From contig DATJGS010000042.1 in the NCBI GenBank assembly GCA_035494735.1, forward strand, positions 1 through 64,000: a stretch of DNA of 64,000 bases, written 5' to 3'. The notes beneath the pieces are model-generated. The model did not search any database, was not told the DNA's origin, and was given only the letters and a program-made list of their open reading frames with translations. The translations under genes and the position numbers were made by a program. The DNA comes from DATJGS01 sp035494735 (GTDB taxonomy: Bacteria; Eisenbacteria; RBG-16-71-46). Shown here piece after piece: positions 15,461 to 24,813 of the stretch; position 1 is the stretch's first letter; each line of letters starts with the position of its first letter.

Positions 15461-18124
15461 ATGACTTCGGCAGTCTCGGAGCGCATCCAGCACCAGTTGC
15501 TGCCGCGCGTGTCCAAGCCGAACCGCTACTTGGGCAACGCGCTTCACGTGCCGCGCAAGCCTCTCGACCAGGCCGCGGTGCGGGTGCTGCTCGCGTTCCC
15601 CGACGCGTACGAGATCGGGCTGTCGAACATCGGCATCCGCATCATCCATCACATCCTGAACGCGCGCCCCGACGCGGCGGCGGAGCTGACGTTCACGCCC
15701 TGGCCGGACGCCGAGGCGGAGATGCGCCGGCTCGGCATTCCGTTGTTCTCGCTCGACAGCCACGCGCCGGCGAGCGCATTCGACATCATCGGCTTCTCGC
15801 TCCAGTACGAGCTGCAGTACACGAACGTGCTGAACATGCTGGACCTGGCCGGCCTGCCGCTGCGCACCGCGGAGCGCGACGAGCGCCATCCGCTGATCCT
15901 GGCCGGAGGCGCGCAGGCGTTCAGCCCGGAGCCGATGGCCGAGTTCATCGACGCGTTCGTGGTCGGCGACGGCGAGGAAGCCATCCACGACGTCGTCGAC
16001 CGCGTGATGCGCGCGCGCCAGAGCGGCATGCCGCGCGCGCGCCTGCTGCGCGAACTGGCGCACGTGCCCGGCGTGTACGTGCCGTCCGGCTACGCGACGC
16101 GCGCCACGGCGGAGGGCTGGCTCGTGCCCGAACCGCTGCCCGGCTACCCGGCGCGCGTGTCGTCGGTGTGGGTGAAGGAATTGAAGAGCACGTACTATCC
16201 GGCCGCGCCCATGCTGCCCGTCGGCGAGATCACCCACGACCGGCTGTCCGTCGAGATCATGCGCGGCTGCACGCGCGGCTGCCGGTTCTGCCAGGCCGGA
16301 ATGATCAACCGTCCGGTGCGCGAGAAGCCGGCGCAGCAGGTGGTCGAGGAGGTCCTGCGTGGCCTCCAGGCCACGGGGCTCGAGGAGGTCTCGCTCATCT
16401 CGCTGTCGTCGACCGATCACACGCAGATCGTCGACCAGGTGAACGCGCTGGCCGACGAACTGTGCCCGACCCGCGTCCAGATCTCGCTGCCCTCGACACG
16501 GCCCGACAATGTGCCGGTCGACGTGGCGCGGCGCATGGCCGCGCAGAAGAAGGGCTCGATCACGCTCGCGCCCGAAGCCGGCAGCCAGCGCATGCGCGAC
16601 GTGATCAACAAGAACCACACGGAGGAGGAACTCCTCCAGTCCGTCGGCACGGCGGCGCGTGAGGGCTACACCGGCGCGAAGCTGTACTTCATGTGCGGCC
16701 TGCCCGGCGAGAACGACGACGACCTGCGCGCCATCCTCGACCTGGCGACGAAGGCGTGGGAACGGGCCCGGGCCGAGGGCAACAAGGGTTTCCGCGTCAC
16801 CGCCAGCGTCTCGCCGCACGTGCCCAAGCCGCACACGCCGTTCGCGTGGGCGGAGCAGGTCAACACCGCCGAGTTGAACCGGCGCCTGGGCGTGCTGCGC
16901 GACGCGGCGCGCGGCAAGCCGGTGACGCTCAAGTACCGCGACGCCGAGACGTCGCTGCTCGAGGGCGTGTTCACGCGCGGCGACCGGCGCCTCGGGCGCG
17001 TCGTCGAGGAGGCGTGGCGGCGCGGCTGCCGCTTCGATGCGTGGACGGAGCACCTGCGCTTCACGACCTGGCTCGACGTGTTCCGCGATCTCGGCATGGA
17101 TCCCGAAGTTCAGCTCATCGAGCGCTCGACCGACCTGGATCAGCCGTGGGACGTGATCCAGTCGCCGGTCACGCGCAAGTTCCTGGTGCGCGAAAAACTG
17201 CGCGCCGACCAGGCCGGCATCACGGACGACTGCCGGCTCGAGGACAAGTGTTTCTCGTGCGGCGTGGCGGAATGCCCGCAGCGGCCGTGGGTCAAGCAGC
17301 CTCATGTCACGCTCGACCTCAAGCTCGCGCGCGCGTCCGTGCCCGCGTCGCCGTACGGGCGCCGTTCGCGCCGCGCCCCGAGCGCGCCGGGCGTCGCCAC
17401 CAGCACGCGTTTTCGTGTCGTGTTCGAAAAGGGGATCGAGATGCGCTTCACGTCGCACCTCGACCTCATGCGGACCTGGGAGCGCGCGTTGCGTCGCTCT
17501 TCGCTTCCGTTGGGATTCACCCAGGGCCATCACCCGCATCTGAAGATGTCGTTCGGGCCCCCATTGTCCCTGGGCTACCGTTCACGGGCCGAGGCGTTCG
17601 ATCTGGAACTCACGCGGCCGCCCGGTGTCGACCTCCAGGAGAGGCTCAACGCCGCGCTGCCGTCGGGACTCCGGGTGCTCGCTTACGCGCCCATTCTCTT
17701 CAAGACGCCTTCGCTCATGAGTCAGCTCGAGGGCGCCTCGTACCGCGTGCGGTTTCCCCGCACGTTCCTCGAACAGTCCGGCTTGTCGCCGGAACGCCTG
17801 TTCGCGGAGCTCGAGGCCCGTTCCCAAGAGCTGCTCGCACGCGCGCACGTACTCGTGCGCCGCAAGAGCGAAGCCCAGACCCGCGAATTCGACGCTCGTC
17901 CATCGATCGTCGCGCTCGAAATCCGCCACGAAGACGGGGCGCCGGTGCTGGACGTGCACGTGAAGTTCACGGTGCGCGCCCAGGTCCGCCCCGACGAAGT
18001 CGTGGCCTTGCTGCTTCCGGCCGAGGACGCCCGGACCGTCGACATCGAACGGACCGCGCTGTGGACCGAATCCGGGGGCGAGAGGCTCGACCCGCTGGCG
18101 CTCTTGAGCGCGCGACTCGGCTGA
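15461..18124 (+). CDS. B12-binding/radical SAM protein fused to a DUF2344-type domain
   Basis: 887 residues from the ATG at 15461. The N-terminal ~600 residues look like the TIGR03960-type B12-binding radical SAM family: a cobalamin-type region, then the cluster motif CTRGCRFCQAG (CxxxCxxC). After a Cys-rich linker (CFSCGVAECP) and a basic stretch, residues from about 645 match the TIGR03936/DUF2344 family: RFRVVFEKG, FTSHLDLMRTWERALRR, and a GHHPHLKMSFGPPLSLG stretch. In many bacteria these two are separate neighbours; here they are one protein. The genes sit next to RNase G and rplU-rpmA in many genomes, which suggests RNA or ribosome modification, but the substrate is unknown. Confidence 0.88.
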   Translation: MTSAVSERIQHQLLPRVSKPNRYLGNALHVPRKPLDQAAVRVLLAFPDAYEIGLSNIGIRIIHHILNARPDAAAELTFTPWPDAEAEMRRLGIPLFSLDSHAPASAFDIIGFSLQYELQYTNVLNMLDLAGLPLRTAERDERHPLILAGGAQAFSPEPMAEFIDAFVVGDGEEAIHDVVDRVMRARQSGMPRARLLRELAHVPGVYVPSGYATRATAEGWLVPEPLPGYPARVSSVWVKELKSTYYPAAPMLPVGEITHDRLSVEIMRGCTRGCRFCQAGMINRPVREKPAQQVVEEVLRGLQATGLEEVSLISLSSTDHTQIVDQVNALADELCPTRVQISLPSTRPDNVPVDVARRMAAQKKGSITLAPEAGSQRMRDVINKNHTEEELLQSVGTAAREGYTGAKLYFMCGLPGENDDDLRAILDLATKAWERARAEGNKGFRVTASVSPHVPKPHTPFAWAEQVNTAELNRRLGVLRDAARGKPVTLKYRDAETSLLEGVFTRGDRRLGRVVEEAWRRGCRFDAWTEHLRFTTWLDVFRDLGMDPEVQLIERSTDLDQPWDVIQSPVTRKFLVREKLRADQAGITDDCRLEDKCFSCGVAECPQRPWVKQPHVTLDLKLARASVPASPYGRRSRRAPSAPGVATSTRFRVVFEKGIEMRFTSHLDLMRTWERALRRSSLPLGFTQGHHPHLKMSFGPPLSLGYRSRAEAFDLELTRPPGVDLQERLNAALPSGLRVLAYAPILFKTPSLMSQLEGASYRVRFPRTFLEQSGLSPERLFAELEARSQELLARAHVLVRRKSEAQTREFDARPSIVALEIRHEDGAPVLDVHVKFTVRAQVRPDEVVALLLPAEDARTVDIERTALWTESGGERLDPLALLSARLG

Positions 18125-18153
18125 CCCGTCACGCGGGGCGACAGGACGCCCTG

Positions 18154-19701
18154 GTGAAACAGAAAATCATCATCAACGCCGATTCGTACGAAACCCGCAT
18201 CGCGATCCTCGAAGACGAAGAACTCGCCGAACTGTTCGTGGAGCGCGCCGAACAGCGGCGCCACGTCGGCGACGTGTACAAGGGCCGCGTCAACGCTGTG
18301 CTGCCCGGCATGCAGGCCGCGTTCGTGGACCTGGGGCTGCCCAAGACCGGGTTCCTGCACGCGTCCGACCTCGCGGAATCGCTGAGCGACCTCGAGGACA
18401 TCTCCGACCTCGACGAGTCCGGGGACAAGGGCCGGCGCCGCCGCGCTCCGGTGCCGAAGATCGAGGACGTGCTGAAGAAGGGCCAGGAAGTCCTGGTCCA
18501 GATCACGAAGGAATCGATCGGCACGAAGGGCCCGCGTGTCACCGCCCAGGTCAGCCTGCCCGGCCGCTTCTGCGTGCTGATGCCCGGTGTCGACCACGTC
18601 GGCGTGTCGCGGCGCATCGAGGACCGCGCCGAGCGCCAGCGCATCAAGGCCATCATCTCCGACGGCAAGCCGAAGGGCGTCGGGCTGATCGCGCGCACGG
18701 CAGGCGAGGGCAAGGGCGACGTCGACTTCGCGGCCGACGTCAAGCACCTGCACAAGCTGTGGCAGAAGCTGGAACGCAAGGCCGAATCGGTGCGCGCTCC
18801 GGCGCTCGTGCACCGCGAGCTGGAGATGACCGCGAGCCTGATCCGCGACCTGTTCACGGACGACGTCGAAGAGGTGTTCATCGACGACAAGGACTCGTTC
18901 TCGGAGATCCAGGCCTACTTGAAGGCCGTTTCGCCGGAACTGCGCGATCGCGTGCTGCTGTACAAGGGGCGCGAGCCGATCTTCGACGCGTTCGCCATCG
19001 AGCCGCAGATCGAGAAGACGTTCGAGCGCAAGGTGTGGCTCAAGAAGGGCGGCTACATCTGCATCGACCACGCGGAGGCGCTGGTCGCGATCGACGTCAA
19101 CACCGGGCGCTTCACCGGCAAGAAGAATCAGGAAGAGACCATCTTCCGCACGAACATGGAGGCCGCGAAGGAGGTGCCGCGGCAGCTCCGGCTGCGCGAC
19201 ATCGGCGGCATCATCGTCGTCGACTTCATCGACATGGAGATCGAGGCGAACAAGCGCTCCGTGCTCGAGGAGCTGCGCAAGGAACTGCGCAAGGATCGCG
19301 CGCGGACGAAGGCGTTCGCGGTCAGCGACCTCGGCCTCATCGAGATGACGCGCCAGCGCGAACGCTCGTCGCTGCTCCACTACTACACGGAGGACTGCCC
19401 GCACTGCGACGGCCTCGGCAAGGTGCCGAGCCCCGAGACGATGCTGGTCAAGCTCGAGCGCGCGATGCGCCGTGTCGCGGCCATGGGCAGCGAGAAGCGC
19501 ATCACCGTGCGCGTCGCGCCGGAGATCGCGCTGTTCTTCGTCGAGCAGGAGGGACGTCGCTTCTCCGAGCTCGAGAAGCGCTTCCGGCTGCGCGTCGACC
19601 TGAAGGACGATCCGCAGCTCAAGCGCGGCCAGATGCGCGTCTTCACCGAGAAGAAGCACGAACTCACGAAGCAGGTCGTGGGGTCGGTTCCCGGCACGTG
19701 A
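18154..19701 (+). CDS. rng: Ribonuclease E/G family endoribonuclease
   Basis: 515 residues from a GTG, 29 bases after the radical SAM gene. An S1-like RNA-binding domain spans about 38-130. The catalytic core has the metal-binding aspartates D314 (AIDVNTG) and D357 (VVDFID), and the zinc-link CPHCDG (C415, C418) that ties the dimer. The length is RNase G-like, with no long C-terminal scaffold, so it would process 16S rRNA and mRNAs in the cytoplasm. An acidic insert (about 75-95) lies in the S1 region. Its stop overlaps the methyltransferase start. Confidence 0.93.
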   Translation: MKQKIIINADSYETRIAILEDEELAELFVERAEQRRHVGDVYKGRVNAVLPGMQAAFVDLGLPKTGFLHASDLAESLSDLEDISDLDESGDKGRRRRAPVPKIEDVLKKGQEVLVQITKESIGTKGPRVTAQVSLPGRFCVLMPGVDHVGVSRRIEDRAERQRIKAIISDGKPKGVGLIARTAGEGKGDVDFAADVKHLHKLWQKLERKAESVRAPALVHRELEMTASLIRDLFTDDVEEVFIDDKDSFSEIQAYLKAVSPELRDRVLLYKGREPIFDAFAIEPQIEKTFERKVWLKKGGYICIDHAEALVAIDVNTGRFTGKKNQEETIFRTNMEAAKEVPRQLRLRDIGGIIVVDFIDMEIEANKRSVLEELRKELRKDRARTKAFAVSDLGLIEMTRQRERSSLLHYYTEDCPHCDGLGKVPSPETMLVKLERAMRRVAAMGSEKRITVRVAPEIALFFVEQEGRRFSELEKRFRLRVDLKDDPQLKRGQMRVFTEKKHELTKQVVGSVPGT

Positions 19702-20591
19702 GCGGGCCCTCGCCGCTGGCCGCGCCCGAGTCCGGAGCGCAATCGATCACCAGCGTCTCGGACACGGCGCTGTGGGTCGCGGTGTACCGGGCCATGGAGT
19801 CGGAGCGGCCCGACGCGCACTTCCACGACCCGTACGCGCGGCGGCTGGCCGGGGCGCGCGGCGAAGCCATCGTCCGCTCCCTGCCGCAGGGCCGCGCCAT
19901 GTCGTGGCCGATGGTCGTGCGCACGTGCGTCCTGGACGAGATGATCGGGCGCGAAGTCGCGGACGGCGCGGACACGGTCATCAACCTGGCGGCCGGGCTC
20001 GACACGCGACCCTGGCGCATGGCGCTGCCCACCACGCTGCGCTGGTTCGACGTCGATCTGCCGGTGATCCTCGACTACAAGCGCGACATCCTGGCCGGCG
20101 AGGCGCCGAAGTGCCGTTACGAAGCGCGCGCCGCGGACCTGCGTGACGGCCCCACGCGCCGCGCCCTGCTCGCGGAGCTCGGCGCCGGAGCGACGCGGGC
20201 ACTCGTCGTCACCGAGGGACTGCTCATCTACCTCGAGGCGGAGCAGGTCGCGGAGCTGGGTCGCGATCTCGCGGCGACGCCGACCGTGAAGACCTGGCTG
20301 ATCGATCTCGCGTCGCCGGCTCTGATGAAGATGATGGAGAAGCGCCATTGGGGCCCGCATCTGCGCGCCGGCAACGCGCCCTTCCGCTTCGCGCCGGAGG
20401 AGGGCACGGCGTTCTTCGAGCCGCTCGGCTGGCGCGAGGCCGAGTATCGCTCGATCTGGGAGGAAGCGGCGCGGCTCAAGCGCGAGATGTCGGGCGCGTG
20501 GCTGTGGCGCTTCCTCGGTCAGTTCGCGCCGGCCAGCCAGAAGGCCGCGTGGAAGCGCTTCTCGGGCGTCGTTCGACTCGCGCGGGCCTAG
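19698..20591 (+). CDS. Class I SAM-dependent methyltransferase, leucine carboxyl methyltransferase-like
   Basis: 297 residues; the GTG overlaps the rng stop (GTGA). ALWVAVYRAMES near the start, FHDPYARRLAG, NLAAGLDTRPWRM and the VVTEGLLIYL block are hallmarks of the TIGR00027/PF04072 family, related to leucine carboxyl and polyketide O-methyltransferases. The substrate is unknown. Coupling to RNase G is probably transcriptional convenience. It is convergent with the next gene, and the two stops overlap within CTAG. Confidence 0.85.
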   Translation: MSGPSPLAAPESGAQSITSVSDTALWVAVYRAMESERPDAHFHDPYARRLAGARGEAIVRSLPQGRAMSWPMVVRTCVLDEMIGREVADGADTVINLAAGLDTRPWRMALPTTLRWFDVDLPVILDYKRDILAGEAPKCRYEARAADLRDGPTRRALLAELGAGATRALVVTEGLLIYLEAEQVAELGRDLAATPTVKTWLIDLASPALMKMMEKRHWGPHLRAGNAPFRFAPEEGTAFFEPLGWREAEYRSIWEEAARLKREMSGAWLWRFLGQFAPASQKAAWKRFSGVVRLARA

Positions 20592-21157
20592 CCCGCGCTC
20601 GTCACGAAGCTCAGCGGGCGCTGCAGTCGCTCGAATCCGGCGCGCGACGGCTCGTCCATGCGCGCGACGACGCGCTCGAGGTAACGCATCCGGTTGAGGT
20701 CGTCGATCACGGCGTTGCTGTTCGGCGGCCCGAAGACGACGAGGACCATGCGAATCGGCCCGGTCGCGAAGTTCCACTGGTCGAGCGTGGCATGGTCCGG
20801 CGGATAGTCCGGGAGGATCACGATGGCGTCGCAGCCCTCGGGCAGCAGGCGAAACGCGGACAGGTCTGCGCCCGGCGCCGGCCACTCGGACAGCGTCACG
20901 AGCACATGCCGCGCGCCGAGCACGCGCTCGACGTCGTGCAGGTCGCCGAGCGTGGGCAGCCGGTGGAACTCGATTGTCGTGCCGAGCGAGATTTCGGACG
21001 GCTCGAGCACGAGCGGGGCCACGATGCGCGCGTGCGCCGGATCGGCGCCGAGCCCGCCCGACCCGCCGGCGCCCCGCGACTCGGGCGCCTCCGAACCGCC
21101 GAACGTGGCGCAGCCGGTGAGGGCCGCGGCCGCGAGGAAGATGGGAACGAGTCTCAT
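20588..21157 (-). CDS. Predicted lipoprotein of unknown function
   Basis: 189 residues. The N-terminus (FLAAAALTGC) is a lipoprotein signal with the modified Cys at about residue 16. The mature part has no domain I recognise; it contains an acidic/hydrophobic mix with PEGCDAIVILPDYPP and FGPPNSNAVIDDLNR. Expected location is the inner or outer membrane, facing the periplasm. Its stop overlaps the convergent methyltransferase stop. Confidence 0.65.
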   Translation of the reverse strand: MRLVPIFLAAAALTGCATFGGSEAPESRGAGGSGGLGADPAHARIVAPLVLEPSEISLGTTIEFHRLPTLGDLHDVERVLGARHVLVTLSEWPAPGADLSAFRLLPEGCDAIVILPDYPPDHATLDQWNFATGPIRMVLVVFGPPNSNAVIDDLNRMRYLERVVARMDEPSRAGFERLQRPLSFVTSAG

Positions 21158-21241
21158 GCGCTGAAGTCTCCTGGTCGGAACGAAGGGTGCGGGCCCTGGG
21201 CCCCAAGGCCTGGCGGCGGGTGCGCCGCCACCCGCCGCGAA

Positions 21242-21271
21242 TTGACAGCGGCGCTCCCGGCGTGCTACAAA
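21242..21271 (+). promoter_or_regulatory. Sigma70-type promoter for rplU-rpmA
   Basis: A consensus TTGACA (21242-21247), 18 bases, then TACAAA (21266-21271) preceded by TGC. It is the best -35 in the window, as expected for ribosomal protein genes. Start near 21278, leaving a leader of about 85 bases. Confidence 0.65.
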
Positions 21272-21362
21272 CTTCCGCTCGCTCGGCAGCTTACGGCATG
21301 TCCGGCCCGCGGCGACAAGACCTCGCCACAAGCCATTCGACTCGATCGGAGAAGGCATCCCG

Positions 21363-21674
21363 ATGTACGCGATCGTCAACATCAACGGCATCCAGACCAA
21401 GGTGACCCCGGACGAGGTGCTGAACGTCGCGCGCCTGACCGGAGAGCCCGGCGCGAAGCTCACGTTCGACAAGGTCCTGCTGGTCTCGACCGACGACAAG
21501 ATCACCGTGGGCCAGCCGTATGTGAAAGGCGCGAGCCTGACCGCGGAAGTCGTGGATCACCACCGGGGGGACAAGCTTCGGATCTTCAAGTTCAAGCGCC
21601 GGCGCGAATATCGGCGCCGTCGCGGCTACCGCGACGAGCTCACGCGCATCCGCGTGACCGGCATCCAGGCTTAA
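21363..21674 (+). CDS. rplU: Large-subunit ribosomal protein bL21
   Basis: 103 residues, the usual length. MYAIVNINGIQTKV matches the bL21 start. The basic FKRRREYRRRRGYR segment binds 23S rRNA, and the protein ends with the family-typical IRVTGI. Ribosome site GGAGAAGG. First gene of the rplU-rpmA pair, 10 bases before rpmA. Confidence 0.97.
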   Translation: MYAIVNINGIQTKVTPDEVLNVARLTGEPGAKLTFDKVLLVSTDDKITVGQPYVKGASLTAEVVDHHRGDKLRIFKFKRRREYRRRRGYRDELTRIRVTGIQA

Positions 21675-21684
21675 GGAGCGCACG

Positions 21685-21957
21685 ATGGCGCACAAGAAGG
21701 GCCAGTCTTCGTCCAAGAACAACCGCGAATCGAACGCGCAGCGCCTCGGCGTCAAGCGCTTCGGCGGACAGCACGTGCTGGCCGGCAACATCCTGGTGCG
21801 GCAGCGCGGCACGCGCTTCTTCCCCGGGCTGAACGTCGGGCTCGGCAAGGACGACACGCTGTTCGCGCTCGCCGACGGCGACGTGAAGTTCACGCGCTAC
21901 CGCGGCACCCGCAAGAAGGTGCACGTGGTGCCCCCGGACGCCGCCGCGAAGTCCTGA
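21685..21957 (+). CDS. rpmA: Large-subunit ribosomal protein bL27
   Basis: 90 residues. The N-terminus MAHKKGQSSSKNNRES is the flexible arm that reaches the peptidyl-transferase centre; there is no Firmicutes-type cleaved extension. GVKRFGGQHVLAGNILVRQRG follows. Ribosome site AAGGAG. A terminator lies 15 bases after the stop. Confidence 0.97.
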   Translation: MAHKKGQSSSKNNRESNAQRLGVKRFGGQHVLAGNILVRQRGTRFFPGLNVGLGKDDTLFALADGDVKFTRYRGTRKKVHVVPPDAAAKS

Positions 21958-21971
21958 CCGCATCGACCTGT

Positions 21972-22020
21972 CCGCGCCGCGCTCTCGGGAACACGATCCC
22001 GTCGGCGCGGCGTTTCGTTT
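21972..22020 (+). terminator. Terminator after rpmA
   Basis: Outer stem CCGCGCCG (21972-21979) with CGGCGCGG (22003-22010), inner pairing CGGGA with TCCCG, then CGTTTCGTTT. It separates the ribosomal genes from mdh. Confidence 0.7.
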
Positions 22021-22051
22021 GAGCGTCACCCAAGACCCAAGGAGGGTTCCA

Positions 22052-22984
22052 GTGAAGAACCGGATCAGCGTGATCGGGGCGGGCAACGTGGGCGCGAGCG
22101 CGGCGCTCTATCTGGCCGAACGCGCGCTCGGCGACGTCGTGCTGATCGACCGCCCCGAGATGGAGGGCATGCCCCAGGGCAAGGCGCTCGACATGCTGCA
22201 GAGCGCGCCGCTGTGGGGGAAGGGCGGGCGCGTCGAGGGCGCCTCGGACCTCGCCGCCGTCCAGGGCAGCGACGTCGTGGTGATGACGGCCGGCTTCCCG
22301 CGGAAGCCCGGCATGTCGCGCTCCGATCTCCTGAAGGCGAACGCCGACATCATCCGCCCCGCCGCCGAGGCGGTGAAGCGGCACGCGCCGAACGCCTACG
22401 TCGTGGTGGTCACGAACCCGCTCGACATCATGGCCTGGCTGTTCTGGAAGACGACGGGCTTCCCCAAGAACCGCGTGATCGGCATGGCCGGCATCCTCGA
22501 CTCCGCGCGCATGCGCGCGTTCATCGCCATGGAGCTCGGCGTGTCGGGCTCCGACGTCGACGCGATGGTGCTCGGCGGCCACGGCGACTCGATGGTCCCG
22601 CTGCCGCGCTTCACGACGGTCGGCGGCATCGGCATCACCGAGCTGCTGCCGGCCGACAAGATCGCCGCGATCGTGCAGCGCACGCGCGACGGCGGCGCCG
22701 AGATCGTGAAGCTGCTGAAGACCGGATCGGCGTATTACGCGCCGGCGATGAGCGCGGTCGAGATGGTCGAGGCGCTGCTGACGGATCAGAAGCGCGTCGT
22801 CCCGTGTTCCGTGCTGCTGGAAGGCGAGTACGGGCTGAAGAACCTGTTCATCGGCGCGCCGATCGTGCTCGGGGCCAAGGGTGTCGAGAAGATCCTCGAG
22901 CTCAAGCTGGCGCCGGAAGAACTCGCCGCGCTGCAGAAGAGCGGCAAGGACGTCGCCGACATGATCGCCGAGCTGTCCGCGTAG
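22052..22984 (+). CDS. mdh: Malate dehydrogenase
   Basis: 310 residues from a GTG after AAGGAGGG; the longer in-frame start at 22019 lies in the terminator tail and is rejected. GAGNVGA is the NAD site. The substrate loop PRKPGMSRSDLL has the two arginines of malate rather than lactate enzymes, and GGHGDSMVPL holds the catalytic His. This is the LDH-like MDH type of the TCA cycle. It fits with the sdh operon nearby. Confidence 0.95.
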   Translation: MKNRISVIGAGNVGASAALYLAERALGDVVLIDRPEMEGMPQGKALDMLQSAPLWGKGGRVEGASDLAAVQGSDVVVMTAGFPRKPGMSRSDLLKANADIIRPAAEAVKRHAPNAYVVVVTNPLDIMAWLFWKTTGFPKNRVIGMAGILDSARMRAFIAMELGVSGSDVDAMVLGGHGDSMVPLPRFTTVGGIGITELLPADKIAAIVQRTRDGGAEIVKLLKTGSAYYAPAMSAVEMVEALLTDQKRVVPCSVLLEGEYGLKNLFIGAPIVLGAKGVEKILELKLAPEELAALQKSGKDVADMIAELSA

Positions 22985-22991
22985 GCGCCGC

Positions 22992-23723
22992 TTGGGCGCG
23001 CCTTCGGTCCTCGCCGTCATCCCCGCGCGTTTCGCGGCCCAGCGCTTTCCCGGCAAGCCGCTCGCGATGCTGTGGGGCAAGCCTATGCTGCGCCACGTGT
23101 GGGAGCGGGCGCGCGCCGCGCGCGGGCTCGACGAGCTCGTGATCGCGACGGACGACGATCGCATCGCGGACGCCGCGTCGGGCTGGGGCGCGGCGGTCGA
23201 GCGCACGTCGGCGACGTGCGCGAGCGGCACGGACCGGGTGGCCGAGGTCGCGCGCGCGCGTCCCGAGGCGGCGATCGTACTGAACCTGCAGGGCGACGAG
23301 CCCGAGCTGGAGACGGACGCGGTGTCGCGCCTCGTCGAGGTCATGCGCTCCGATGCGGACATCCGAATGGGCACGATCGCGCACCACGCGCCGCATCCCG
23401 CCGATCTCGCGTCGGCCGACGTGGTGAAGGTCGTCGTCGACGCGGCAGGCGACGCGCTGTACTTCAGCCGCGCCGACATCGCCTCGGCCTCGAGCGGAGG
23501 TCCGGCGCTGCGTCACGCCGGCGTCTACGCGTTCCGGCGCGAGTTGCTGCTCGCGTTCGCCGAGTGGCCGCCGTCGGCGCTCGAGAAGGCCGAGCGCCTG
23601 GAGCAACTGCGCGCGGTCGAGCGCGGCGTGCGCATCCGCGTCGTGCTGGGCGCCCAGCCGTTCGCGGGCGTCGACACGCCGGAGCAACTGGCCGCGCTCG
23701 AGCGGCGCGGGCCGCGAGGCTAG
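22992..23723 (+). CDS. kdsB: 3-deoxy-manno-octulosonate cytidylyltransferase (CMP-Kdo synthetase)
   Basis: 243 residues from a TTG 7 bases after mdh. VIPARFAAQRFPGKPL is the nucleotidyltransferase start; LNLQGDEPE and the later YAFRRELL and GVDTPEQL match KdsB. It activates Kdo with CTP for lipid A glycosylation. pyrG (CTP supply) and kdsA, kdsC and kdsD follow on the same strand after one gene on the opposite strand. Confidence 0.93.
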   Translation: MGAPSVLAVIPARFAAQRFPGKPLAMLWGKPMLRHVWERARAARGLDELVIATDDDRIADAASGWGAAVERTSATCASGTDRVAEVARARPEAAIVLNLQGDEPELETDAVSRLVEVMRSDADIRMGTIAHHAPHPADLASADVVKVVVDAAGDALYFSRADIASASSGGPALRHAGVYAFRRELLLAFAEWPPSALEKAERLEQLRAVERGVRIRVVLGAQPFAGVDTPEQLAALERRGPRG

Positions 23724-23733
23724 CGGCCGGCGC

Positions 23734-24813
23734 TCAGCGTTTCGGCGGGAGCGCCGCCATGGGCCCCTCGGGCCGGGCCCACGCGTCGACGATCCAATAC
23801 ATCGACGGATCCTGCCAGACGTCGACCTCGATCGTGTCGCCGATGGCCGCGAGCGCTCGGCGCGCTTCCATCGGGTCACCGTGCTCCCAGGCCAGCAGCG
23901 CGAGCGCGCTGTTGGGCTGAACGGAAAGCGGACACTGTCGCGACCACACCGCGAGGCCGTTGCGAACCCGCGCCCATGACAGTTGCGGACTTGCTTTGAA
24001 TACGTTGGCGACGACGTGGTCCTGATCCGCGACGATGCGCGCGTAGAACTCGTCGCGCAGGGAATCGGGGAGCGAACGCCCGCACGTATCCGCGAACGTC
24101 TCCCAGTCGCCGGGCTTGCCGTACGCGCGCGGCATGAGATGCGACGCCATGGACAGGTAGAGGAACAGCACTCGCGGGAAGCTGTCGAGCGCCGCGGCCG
24201 CCGTGGCCCGGTAGCGGGCGTCGTCGCCCATGCCGTTCAGGGCTTCGACCTCGGCCGCGAACCAGTCGGCCCGGGTCTTCGCTTCGTAGGGGCACTGCCC
24301 GAGGATGCGATCGGCCTCGCTCATGCCGCTCTCGAATGCGATCCGACGGGCGTCGCGCCCCATCGACGCGTCGCCGCAGGCTCGGGCACGGCCCATCAGA
24401 CCGTGCGCCAGCGCGATGGCCGCCGTCGACGATTGCGGACGCGCGTCCAGCCACGCGCGCAGGCCGGACAGATGACTCGACCACTGCTCCGCATCGCCCT
24501 CGTCGTCCACCTCGGCGAAGCCGCGGCCGAAGAACGAGTCGATCACCGGCATGCCGCTCGGGAAGGTGGCGCCGGTCGAGCGCACGGAATCGGCGAGCGC
24601 CTCGAGGCGGTCGTACTGGGCCGCGGCCAGCATTCGCCGCACGCGTCCGCCGAACAGATGGCGATGCTTGAGCTCGCTGCTGTAGATCATTCGCGAGGCG
24701 CGCACGGAGGCCGGGTCCGGCGCGTGGGGGACGAGGCGGGGCACGACGATCGCGGCGAGCACCAGCAACAGGGCGGCCAGCACGATCACGCCCACGTTCA
24801 CGCGTCTCGGCAT
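23734..24813 (-). CDS. Membrane-anchored protein of unknown function
   Basis: 359 residues from an ATG. One N-terminal helix (about 7-27) probably anchors a periplasmic helical domain, with segments such as YDRLEALADSVRSTG and FFGRGFAEVDDEGD and several Trp/Cys residues. It may be TPR-like. I do not recognise a family with confidence. It lies in the opposite orientation inside the Kdo/pyrG gene group and has no visible partner. Confidence 0.6.
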   Translation of the reverse strand: MPRRVNVGVIVLAALLLVLAAIVVPRLVPHAPDPASVRASRMIYSSELKHRHLFGGRVRRMLAAAQYDRLEALADSVRSTGATFPSGMPVIDSFFGRGFAEVDDEGDAEQWSSHLSGLRAWLDARPQSSTAAIALAHGLMGRARACGDASMGRDARRIAFESGMSEADRILGQCPYEAKTRADWFAAEVEALNGMGDDARYRATAAAALDSFPRVLFLYLSMASHLMPRAYGKPGDWETFADTCGRSLPDSLRDEFYARIVADQDHVVANVFKASPQLSWARVRNGLAVWSRQCPLSVQPNSALALLAWEHGDPMEARRALAAIGDTIEVDVWQDPSMYWIVDAWARPEGPMAALPPKR

